A stretch of DNA of 64,000 bases from Gp6-AA40 sp963818645 (lineage in GTDB: Bacteria; Acidobacteriota; Vicinamibacteria; Vicinamibacterales; UBA2999), in assembly GCA_963818645.1 (NCBI GenBank), contig CAWFTF010000004.1:124001-188000 (forward strand), read 5' to 3'. Shown here one piece after another: positions 56,906 to 64,000 of this stretch. Below the pieces are notes generated by a model that ran no database searches, had not been told where the DNA came from, and saw nothing but the letters and a program-made list of their open reading frames with translations. Position numbers and translations under genes: made by a program. Position 1 is the stretch's first letter, and every line of letters begins with the position of its first letter.

Positions 56906-57348
56906 CGCTGGTTTATCTGATCCTCGGCACCGTGTTCGGATTCATCCTCAGTCGCTCGGGCGCAGCGGACTACGGGTTCATCCAGGGGATGTTTCTCTTC
57001 ACCGAGTTTCAGCTCTACGGCATCATCGCCGTCGCGGTGCTGCTCACGGCCCCGGGCATCTGGCTGATCAAACAGCGTGGCCGCACGATTCTCGGACAGC
57101 GACTGTCGATCGAGATGAAGCCATTTCATCGCGGCAACATTGCCGGTGGAGTCCTGTTCGGGATTGGCTGGTCGATCGCCGGGATGTGCCCTGGGCCGAT
57201 CCTGGTCAACATCGGCGAGGGCAAGATCTACGCGCTCGCCGCTCTGGCTGGTGCGCTCGTCGGTGCCGGGCTACTCGGTGCGTGGTATCCAGCGCTCCAG
57301 CGTCCCTTCGCGCTTCCGCCTTTAAAGGTCGGTGCGGGAGAAGGCTAG
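56902..57348 (+). CDS. YeeE/YedE family membrane protein, second half of a pair (DUF6691-like)
   Basis: The 148-residue membrane protein starts at ATG 56902. It has helices LVYLILGTVFGFILSRSGAA, FQLYGIIAVAVLLTAPGIWL and LAALAGALVGAGLLGAW, and the second conserved Cys segment, GWSIAGMCPGPILVNIGEG. Together with the upstream gene it should form a sulfur-compound transporter of the two-subunit type. Its 3' end overlaps the convergent gene by 27 bases. Confidence 0.88.
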   Translation: MTLVYLILGTVFGFILSRSGAADYGFIQGMFLFTEFQLYGIIAVAVLLTAPGIWLIKQRGRTILGQRLSIEMKPFHRGNIAGGVLFGIGWSIAGMCPGPILVNIGEGKIYALAALAGALVGAGLLGAWYPALQRPFALPPLKVGAGEG

Positions 57349-58572
57349 GTCCTTCTTGGTCTCGCGGAGGATTTCGAGAATCGCCTGACGATCTGGCGAG
57401 GGCAGCTTCTGATACTTCGAGGACGTGTCCTTGCCGGTCAGCACGTGCAGCAAACGTGCGTACACGGCGGTGCGGGCCGTTTCAGGAAGCGCCTCGAACG
57501 CCTCGGAGTAAATCATGTAACTGCACGGATACCGGAACAGCCGGCGCTGCAAATCGAGGTCGCGCAGCGATCGCCCCTTGCTGTCTCGAGGGCCGAGCGC
57601 GCCGAAGCGTTCGGCGAATCCCGACGTCCCCGTGATCCCGTCGAGCGGCGCTTCGTCAACGAACAGCATGTAGTCCACGACCTCGGTCGCGACGTCAGTG
57701 AGAGACGACGACGTAGCTCCTTCGTCGTGCTCGAGAATCCGCGCCTCCCATCCCAGTCGCGTGAGCAGATTCATCATCCGCATCTGATGGTCGAAGACCA
57801 GCAGCGCAACGATGTCGCTGTGCGGCGAGAGATAGGACCGCGCGTCGAATCGGTCGGCGAGCGTCGTCAGGTTCAGATTCGATTCGTTGATCTGGACGTC
57901 GCGCAACGTCTGGTCGGCGATCGGCGCGTTGCCAAGGTGCCGGCCTCCTCGCCCCGTGACGTACCAGCCGCCCCATCGCTCGTCGAGCGGACTGCGGTGA
58001 TCGGTCGTGTAATTGCCGAGCCACGGCATGATCATGCCGCTCGGTGCGCTCGGAATGCTGCGCACCAGAAAGCCCGGTACGCCGAGCGTCGCGTTCGAGT
58101 AGTGACACCCAAGACAGCGTGTGTCGCGCGCGAGTTGACGCGGCGGCGGTGTCGTCTGCTGTGGCAGGAGATAGAAGGTCGCGCCCTGTCGCGGATCGAG
58201 TGACGCGACTTCGATGAGACCGCCGGCCATCCAACCAACCGCGGTCGAGTCGTTGAAGAAGATCGTCCGCGGATTGCGTGCGTTGATGATGCGTGCCTGC
58301 AGGCTCGTCCCCGAGAAGAGCGCGACCTGCGAGTCGATCGGGATGTCGAGCGCGGCGAGCAGGCTCCTCAAATAGCCGGTGCGCTCTTCGAACTCCAAGT
58401 GGATTTCACCGCTCTGCAGCTTGCGGTTCAGTTGAGCGACGCGGTCGTTGGACTCGCCCGGGTAGCGGATCGCCGGGTGACTCGGCTCGATGATCGAGCC
58501 GGCAAGCTGTGCCGACACAACGGCGGTGATCCACGCGAGTATCGCGACCGCTCCGATGATCGTCCGTGCCAT
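57322..58572 (-). CDS. Exported protein with one CxxCH haem site, function unknown
   Basis: The 416-residue protein has a signal peptide (TIIGAVAILAWITAVVSAQL). Segments GYLRSLLAALDIPIDSQVAL, TSLQARIINARNPRTIFFND and GWMAGGLIEVASLDPRQGA precede a single haem motif, DTRCLGCHYSNATLGVPGF, near residue 150. The C-terminal half (QMRMMNLLTRLGWEARILEH, LFRYPCSYMIYSEAFEALPE) is helical. I recognise the overall pattern as a recurrent hypothetical protein of acidobacteria and planctomycetes, but know no function. It probably takes part in periplasmic electron transfer. Confidence 0.75.
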   Translation of the reverse strand: MARTIIGAVAILAWITAVVSAQLAGSIIEPSHPAIRYPGESNDRVAQLNRKLQSGEIHLEFEERTGYLRSLLAALDIPIDSQVALFSGTSLQARIINARNPRTIFFNDSTAVGWMAGGLIEVASLDPRQGATFYLLPQQTTPPPRQLARDTRCLGCHYSNATLGVPGFLVRSIPSAPSGMIMPWLGNYTTDHRSPLDERWGGWYVTGRGGRHLGNAPIADQTLRDVQINESNLNLTTLADRFDARSYLSPHSDIVALLVFDHQMRMMNLLTRLGWEARILEHDEGATSSSLTDVATEVVDYMLFVDEAPLDGITGTSGFAERFGALGPRDSKGRSLRDLDLQRRLFRYPCSYMIYSEAFEALPETARTAVYARLLHVLTGKDTSSKYQKLPSPDRQAILEILRETKKDLAFSRTDL

Positions 58573-58598
58573 GCCCCTGTGACTGGTAACATTACCGT

Positions 58599-59069
58599 AT
58601 GTCCCGGGGAGGGTGGTGCGTTGCAGGTTCGGCGGTGTCGCTGATCTTCGTGGCCGCGGTCACGAGCGGCGCGCAGGATACCGATCCGGGCGAGACGATC
58701 ATGAACGCCGCCTGTCAGAGCTGTCACAACGTGCGCGTCATCCAGGTGCAGGCGATGGACGTGGACGGCTGGACGAAGCGCGTCTCACAGGAGATCGAGA
58801 AGGGCGCGAAGGTCTCGAAGGAAGACGTGCCGACGCTCGTCAACTACCTTTTCAGGACGCATGGGCCGCTGCCCGATGGTCCCGGCAAGGAGGTCATCCT
58901 CAACACGTGCACGCAGTGCCACGATCTCTTCCGCATCAAGGCGAATCGCCGCTCACCTGACGAGTGGGAAGAGACGCTGATCTCGATGCTGAATGAAGGT
59001 GCGATGCTCAACGACGAAGAGTTCGCGCGCGTGCACCAATATCTGTCGAGAAATTTTGGAATTGAGTAG
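58599..59069 (+). CDS. Exported dihaem cytochrome c
   Basis: The 156-residue product has a signal peptide (GSAVSLIFVAAVTSGAQ) and two haem motifs: AACQSCHNVRVIQVQAMD near residue 40 and NTCTQCHDLFRIKANRRSPD near residue 105. The two halves share the pattern CxxCH-x-W-T/E-x-R/L ending in LVNYLF or VHQYLS, so the protein is an internal duplication of a small cytochrome domain. It is divergent from the preceding gene across 26 bases, and is followed by repeat element C. Confidence 0.85.
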   Translation: MSRGGWCVAGSAVSLIFVAAVTSGAQDTDPGETIMNAACQSCHNVRVIQVQAMDVDGWTKRVSQEIEKGAKVSKEDVPTLVNYLFRTHGPLPDGPGKEVILNTCTQCHDLFRIKANRRSPDEWEETLISMLNEGAMLNDEEFARVHQYLSRNFGIE

Positions 59070-59077
59070 GGAAAGTT

Positions 59078-59148
59078 AACTCCCAATTCCCAAACCTCCA
59101 ATTCCCAACGAATCTTTTTGGGAGTTCGAAGTTGGAAATTGTGAGTTG
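59078..59148. repeat. Heptamer-based inverted-repeat element C (TCCCAA type)
   Basis: The left arm (59078-59108) is built from ACTCCCA, ATTCCCA, a degenerate ACCTCCA and ATTCCCA. The right arm (59118-59148) has TTGGGAG, TTCGAAG, TTGGAAA, TTGTGAG. The arms are imperfect inverted repeats around a 9-base loop with a short T run. It lies just after the dihaem cytochrome stop and just before the end of the convergent ankyrin gene, and is the same type as element A at 36398. Confidence 0.8.
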
Positions 59149-59161
59149 ATGAGGGTCAGAT

Positions 59162-61139
59162 TTACTGGCTCGTTCCCGAACACAGGGCGACGACGCACAC
59201 GGACAGGATCGTGCGCTCGACCGGGGGTGCAGGAATATTGCGCTCGGCCATCAGCTTGCGAATGAGCGCAGAGGCTTCCGGACGCACGACCGCGGACTGC
59301 ACGCCTACACGCACGAGACCCTCGGCGTAGTCGATGGCCTGCCACGTCTTGCCCGCCGCTGCCGATGACACCTTGTCAGTATCGCGGTTGCCCTTGTCGT
59401 GCGTCTCCAGTTTGGCACCGCGATCGACGAGCATCTGAATCACGTCGGGGTGGCCCTTCATCGCGGCGCCCATCAGCGCGGTTCGACCCTCGTTGTTCGC
59501 GTGGTTCGGATCGAGTCCGAGGTCGAGCAGCATCTTCATCGCCTCGAAGTTCTCTTTCGCGGAGCGCTCGTACGTCACGCCCTCGACCCAGCCGATGCCG
59601 CCGCTCGCGGTCAATGCGTTGTCGCCGGCCGCCGTGGTCGCCTGGGGATCCGCCTTGTACTTCAGCAGGAGCTTCAGCAGCACCGTGTCGCTCGACTGCG
59701 CAGCGCGAATGAACGGCGTCGCGCCATCCTCGAAGAACCACTGCATGGTGAAGATCGTGCGCGTCAGCGTGTTCTCTTTGATTTTCCCGTTCGGGTTGGC
59801 ACCCTTCTCGAGCAGCTTCTCGATGATCTCGAGATGATCCAGGTCGCCCTTGGGAACCGGATAGTCGCCGCCCTCGATGTTGCGGTTGTCAGTCGCGATG
59901 TAGAGCGGTGTCCATCCGCCCTTGTTGGCAAGATTCGGGTCGGCGCCCCTGTCGAGCAGGAACGATGCGAGCTGATAGTTGCGGTTGTTCACCGCCGTGA
60001 GCAGCGGCGTCCATCCGTACTCGGTCGTTTCGTTGATTGGCGCACCGGCGTCAATCAGCAGTCCGGCGGACTCGATGTCGCCTTCGCGCGCCGCAAACAC
60101 GAGCGGGGTGAGTCCACCACCGCCGCTGCCAACCAGGCCCGCGACCACGACCTCGTTGTCATCGTCGTTGTCGGCCTGGGGCTGTTGCGCTCCGGCTGCT
60201 GGCTGCCCACCTGCGCGACCGCGACCTTGGCCCGCGTTGCCTGATTGAGCTGCTGCCGTCTGGCCCGCAGGCGGCGCAGCCGGAGCCGCGGCTGCTGGCG
60301 CTGCCTCGGGTGCCGGAGCCGGTGGTGGTGGCTGCGCAGCTGCGCCCGCTCCACCTTGACGACCTGTCGCGGCTGGCAGCGGATTGCCATTCGAATCGAG
60401 AGCCTGGCCCAGGCCGCGCTGGCCACCGACCTCGACGCCAGACTTCTGATCGATCGTCGAGCTGCTCCTCGTAGGTGATTCCAGCGGCAGCCGCGCGTCG
60501 ACGACGATCCTGAGCGAGTAGAACAGCGCGCTGATTCAATCGCGGCGCCATGTAGTTGCGCGGCAGGCCCGCGCCGCCAGACTTGGCGGTGGCATCAGCG
60601 CCAGCAGCGAGAAGCACTTTCACCGCCTCAGGGTGCTTCTGCTCGACGGCCCACATCAGCGCAGTTGTCCCGCGGATTGGTTCGCGTGCGTTGACGTCTG
60701 CGCCTGCTTCGAGCAGGACGGTGACCGCCTGAGGGTTGCCGTTGCGCGCGGCGAGCATCACCATCGTCTCGCCGTTCGGTCCGCGCTGCTTCGCATCGGC
60801 GCCGGCTTTGATCAGCCTGTCGATCATGGCCGCGTTGCCGTAGAGCGCTGCCATCGAGAGCGGCGTGACGCCTTCGCTGTTGGCGGCTTTCACGTCCGCG
60901 CCGGCGCGAATCAGGACGTCGGCCAGTTCGGGCTCGTCGCGATAGACCGCCCAGTGCAGCGCCGTGGCGCCGTCAACCTGCGGCGCGTTCACGTCTGCCT
61001 TCTGTTGAATCAGTTTCTGAATGGCGGCTCGGTCGCCCTTTTGAGCCGCGTCGGCAACTTCACTGCCCGCTCCCGACGTGATGCCGACGAGGATCACCCA
61101 TATGAGGGCGACCCATCCGGCAGCGTGCTTCGTACGCAT
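59162..61139 (-). CDS. Exported ankyrin-repeat protein (module 2), one frameshift
   Basis: From 61139 a signal peptide (AAGWVALIWVILVGITSGAG) leads into ankyrin repeats (DGATALHWAVYRDEPELADV, EGVTPLSMAALYGNAAMIDR). Near 60455 the frame shifts; corrected, it reads DQKSGVEVGGQRGLGQALDS and a long Pro/Ala/Gln-rich linker, then a second ankyrin block from about 60140 (YGWTPLLTAVNNRNYQLASF, KGGWTPLYIATDNRNIEGGD, EGRTALMGAAMKGHPDVIQM). The reconstructed product has about 658 residues. It follows the second DUF1552 gene by 18 bases and mirrors the module at 46633-51843. Confidence 0.85.
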
Positions 61140-61157
61140 GTTCGATCTGCCTCCGAC

Positions 61158-62567
61158 CTACACGAGTTTCGGCAAGCGGCCGGAACTGTCGCCCTGCTTC
61201 TCTCTCTGCACGTCGAACATGTCCATCACGCTCACGAGCAGATTACCAGTCGTGACGGTCTTGCGGTCGTACTTGAGGTGACGATTGCCCTTCAGCTGAC
61301 CGTTTGCGCCACCGACGAGCAGATGCGCGACGTCGAAGTGCTGGTGCTGATTCGAATTGCCCATGTTCGAGCCATACAGGATCAGCGAGCGATCGAGCAT
61401 GTTGCCATCGCCGTCCGGCGTTTCCTTCAGCTTCTTCGCCAGATACGCCATCGTCGACACGTGATAGCGATTGAGCGTGGCGTAGCGACGAATCTGCACG
61501 AGATCGTCCTGGTGGTGTGATCCGCCATGGAAGCTGACGCTCGTGCCACCGTCGGGGAAGAGCTCGCTCTTCGGGAACGGATACACGCGGCCGGTCAGGT
61601 CGCGCGCACCGAGGAGGGTCACGACGCGAGTGATGTCGGCCTTGAACGCCGTGGCAACCATGTCCCAGTGCAGGCGAATGTGCTCGTCGAACTGCTCCGG
61701 GATTCCCGGCGGCAGATCGAGATCGGGGACTTCATTGCTCGACTTCGCCGCGAGCTGGATGCGACGCTCGATCTCACGGATCTCGTCGGTGTACTGGTTG
61801 ACCGTTCGAACGTCGCCGGGTCCGAGCTGCTTGCGGAGAGTCCCGAGTTCCTTGACCAGCGAGTCGAGGATGCTCTGACTCTGCTTCATTCGCTGCGCGC
61901 GAACTTCGGGCGTGGAGCCGCTGCCGAACAACCGCTCGAAGACGACCTGCGGGTTCAGCTCCATCGGAAGCGGACTGGTCCGCGGCACTGTTTCGTTGTC
62001 CGGCGTCGGCAACTCCACCCACGAGATCGAGTTGGTGTACGAGCAGCTGTAACCTTCGCCGCAGTTGCTCGAGCTCGAATTGGGATCCTCGCAGGCGAGC
62101 TGCAGCGACGGCAGCAATGTCTCCTGACCGATCTTCTGCGCGATGAGCTGATCGATCGTTGCGCTGCCGACAGTCGCGTCAGAGCCAGCCGTCTTCCGCG
62201 GCTTGATGGCTGTGAGGAACGCCGCGGCCACCCAGTGATCCGAACCCGTCGTTCCCTCGGGCGGCTCGGCCGACTGCGACCAGAGACCGTTGAGAACGAC
62301 GGTCTGATCCTTCAGTCCCGAGAGCGACTCGAGGATGTAAGGCATCTTGTCGGGAAGCGCACCTTCAACTTCCGGTTCCCAGTGGCCGGGCCCCATTCCA
62401 TGCGGGAAGAACACGCCGACGAAACGCTTCTTCGTCTGGCCTGCAACCGTCTGCGCGAGCGCGGTGCTCGCGGGAACCATGGCTTCGAGTAACGGGAGGG
62501 CAAGGGTCACACCGGTGCCCTTGAGGAATGTGCGCCGCGGGATATGCCTCTTGGTGATGAACGACAT
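61158..62567 (-). CDS. Tat-exported DUF1552 protein (module 2)
   Basis: The 469-residue protein has a textbook twin-arginine signal (HIPRRTFLKGTGVTLALPLL, then EAMVPASTALAQ). DUF1552 features follow: FVGVFFPHGMGPGHWEP, ATIDQLIAQKIGQETLLPSL, MELNPQVVFERLFGSG, REIERRIQLAAKSS and DRSLILYGSNMGNSNQHQHF. It is clearly a paralogue of the product of 48085-49401 (compare PLPMEINPRVVFERMFGG), and its neighbours are paralogues as well. It starts four bases after the upstream stop. Confidence 0.92.
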   Translation of the reverse strand: MSFITKRHIPRRTFLKGTGVTLALPLLEAMVPASTALAQTVAGQTKKRFVGVFFPHGMGPGHWEPEVEGALPDKMPYILESLSGLKDQTVVLNGLWSQSAEPPEGTTGSDHWVAAAFLTAIKPRKTAGSDATVGSATIDQLIAQKIGQETLLPSLQLACEDPNSSSSNCGEGYSCSYTNSISWVELPTPDNETVPRTSPLPMELNPQVVFERLFGSGSTPEVRAQRMKQSQSILDSLVKELGTLRKQLGPGDVRTVNQYTDEIREIERRIQLAAKSSNEVPDLDLPPGIPEQFDEHIRLHWDMVATAFKADITRVVTLLGARDLTGRVYPFPKSELFPDGGTSVSFHGGSHHQDDLVQIRRYATLNRYHVSTMAYLAKKLKETPDGDGNMLDRSLILYGSNMGNSNQHQHFDVAHLLVGGANGQLKGNRHLKYDRKTVTTGNLLVSVMDMFDVQREKQGDSSGRLPKLV

Positions 62568-62570
62568 GAT

Positions 62571-64000
62571 TCAGTTGACTCCCTTGGTCTCGACATTTGC
62601 CCGCGCAGTCGACGTGGCTGGAGCCGCGGGCTCGCTGACGGTGTTCATCTGAAACGGACGGCTCTTGACGACGCCCAGCACCATGGCCGAGAAGCGGCCG
62701 TTGTTGGCGATGACGTCGCGCGCGATCTGGCGAACGAGCGGCATGTCGCGGTACTCGACACCGCGTCCGAGCGCATAGGTCAGCAGCTTCTCTGTCGCGA
62801 CGGCGACGAACTGGTCGGAGTAGTTCTTCGACAGCCAGTTACTCAGCTCTACCGGTGTTCCGATTTTCGTGTTGTCGAAGAGTTGCGTCGACGTGTTGAT
62901 CGCGGTGCCTTCATCCGTCGCGCGCCAGTACCCTGTGGCGTCGAAGTTCTCGAGCGCGAAGCCGATCGGATCCATCAGGCGATGGCACTGCACGCAGTCA
63001 GGGCGCACGCGATGGTCTTCCATCTTCTTGCGCATCGTCGGCTCCTTGGCGTTCGGGTCCGCGGCGCGCGGCGGCAGCGGCGGCACGTCGGGCGGGGGAT
63101 TCGGCGGGCTCATGCCAAGAACGTTGCCCAGGATCCACTTGCCGCGCGTCACTGGTGACGTGCGATCGGGCTTCGAGCTCGTTGCCAGGAACGCACCCTT
63201 GCCGAGCAGACCACGACGCGAGTCCATGTCGGGACCGAGCGTCACGCGACGGAACTGACTGCCGGTGATGTTCTTGATCCCGTAGTGCCTGGCCAGTCGT
63301 TCGTTGACGAAGGTGTAATCGGCGTTGAGGATGTCGAGTACGCTGCGATCTTCGCGCACGATCGTGTCGAAGAGCAGTTCCACTTCCTTCCGCATCGCCT
63401 GACGCAGGGGATCGTCGAAGTTGGGATAGAGAAGCGGCAGCGGAGTCGTGACGTCGAGCGCGCGCAGGTTCAGCCACTGGCCGGCGAAGTTGTCTGCGAG
63501 CGCGATCGCCTTCGGATGCCGGAGCATGCGCCGCACCTGGCGCTCGAGCATCACGGGCTCGTTCAGACGTCCTGCAGCAGCGATCTTCAGAAGCTCTTCG
63601 TCAGGCGCCGAGCTCCACAGGAAGAACGACAGTCGCGACGCGAGATCGACATCGCTGATGCGATACGCCACGCCCGCCCGCGTGCCAACCGGCTGCTCTT
63701 CGATGCGATAGATGAACTGCGGCGATGCGAGCACGCGCGCAAGCGCCATCTCGATGCCCTGGTCGAAGTCCTTCTCTTTCCGGCCGAACTCGTAGAACTC
63801 CATCAGCACGTCGATGTCCGCAGCGGTCGTGGGCCGGCGGTAGCCGAACGTGGCGAGGTTCGTCACGATGCGCCGCGCGCACGTGGCTTCTTCAGCCTTC
63901 GTCTTCGGCGTGCAGATGAAAACCTTGTGGCGGCTCGGCGAGTCCTTTGCCTGCGTCGCGTCGAACGGACCCTCGATGCGAATCGTGCCGACGTGCGGGA
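62571..64000 (-). CDS. DUF1592/DUF1588/DUF1585-type c-haem protein (module 2), 5' end beyond the window
   Basis: The reading enters at the right edge as PHVGTIRIEGPFDATQAKDS, then FICTPKTKAEEATCARRIVT. The DUF1595 part (FDQGIEMALARVLASPQFIY), DUF1592 (DLASRLSFFLWSSAPDEELL), DUF1588 (SRRGLLGKGAFLATSSKPDR) and DUF1585 with a haem site, CVQCHRLMDPIGFALENFDA, follow in order. The N-terminal haem and DUF1587 parts are outside. It is the first visible gene of module 2 and a paralogue of the product of 49398-51843. The frame is intact. Confidence 0.9.
   Translation of the reverse strand, partial: PHVGTIRIEGPFDATQAKDSPSRHKVFICTPKTKAEEATCARRIVTNLATFGYRRPTTAADIDVLMEFYEFGRKEKDFDQGIEMALARVLASPQFIYRIEEQPVGTRAGVAYRISDVDLASRLSFFLWSSAPDEELLKIAAAGRLNEPVMLERQVRRMLRHPKAIALADNFAGQWLNLRALDVTTPLPLLYPNFDDPLRQAMRKEVELLFDTIVREDRSVLDILNADYTFVNERLARHYGIKNITGSQFRRVTLGPDMDSRRGLLGKGAFLATSSKPDRTSPVTRGKWILGNVLGMSPPNPPPDVPPLPPRAADPNAKEPTMRKKMEDHRVRPDCVQCHRLMDPIGFALENFDATGYWRATDEGTAINTSTQLFDNTKIGTPVELSNWLSKNYSDQFVAVATEKLLTYALGRGVEYRDMPLVRQIARDVIANNGRFSAMVLGVVKSRPFQMNTVSEPAAPATSTARANVETKGVN

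Noticed and set aside
56387..57348. YeeE/YedE pair as a selenium transporter linked to the selenoprotein
   Set aside because: The pair has the two-gene layout of sulfur-compound transporters, lies 26 kb away, and has no other selenium gene beside it.

Overview
The window looks like the replication-origin neighbourhood of an Acidobacteriota chromosome, probably class Vicinamibacteria. That placement is inferred from gene content: GC-rich by eye, an alternative complex III plus caa3-type oxidase cluster, DUF1552/DUF1592 proteins, secreted ankyrin proteins, DUF5916 and DUF885 proteins. It was not tested by any database search.

Positions 1-21300 are housekeeping. On the minus strand, leading away from the origin, the order is rpmH, rnpA, yidD, yidC, jag, mnmE, mnmG, rsmG, parA, with two parS sites around the rsmG/parA junction. 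On the plus strand are dnaA, dnaN, gyrB and gyrA. DnaA-box-like sequences lie on both sides of dnaA. Then come pcrA, glmS, glmU and rsmI (minus), a DUF885 metallopeptidase and an FmdB-type zinc ribbon (plus), galU (minus), serS and tRNA-Ser(UGA) (plus).

Positions 26600-30500 hold a broken MBOAT acyltransferase locus, a secreted cyclophilin, and a two-gene minus-strand unit: a zinc-ribbon protein and a protein disulfide oxidoreductase of two thioredoxin folds. The first active-site cysteine codon of the latter is an in-frame TGA, followed at once by a hairpin of the bacterial SECIS type. I read this gene as a UxxC selenoprotein, and it is the most striking single item in the window.

Positions 30678-43448 are one long respiratory operon: ActABCDEF of alternative complex III, a small membrane protein, a Sco copper chaperone, and CoxB (with a fused haem c), CoxA, CoxC and CoxD. 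Together they should take electrons from quinol to oxygen. Two genes in it (actE and sco) have 5' ends invaded by heptamer-based inverted-repeat elements; a third such element lies at 59078-59148.

Positions 43442-64000 are dominated by exported redox and uncharacterised proteins. A three-gene minus-strand module (DUF1592-type c-haem protein, Tat-exported DUF1552 protein, exported ankyrin protein) occurs twice, at 46633-51843 and at 59162-64000. Between the copies are several small c-type cytochromes, a YeeE/YedE transporter pair, and a flavinylation set (ApbE, FMN-binding domain protein, membrane polyferredoxin).

A caution for all readers: about ten genes, including normally essential or conserved ones (parA, mnmE, jag, rsmI, coxA, coxC), are interrupted by one- or two-base indels while the protein similarity continues in another frame. 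This is best explained by uncorrected indels in the assembly. For these genes the coordinates given span the whole reconstructed gene.
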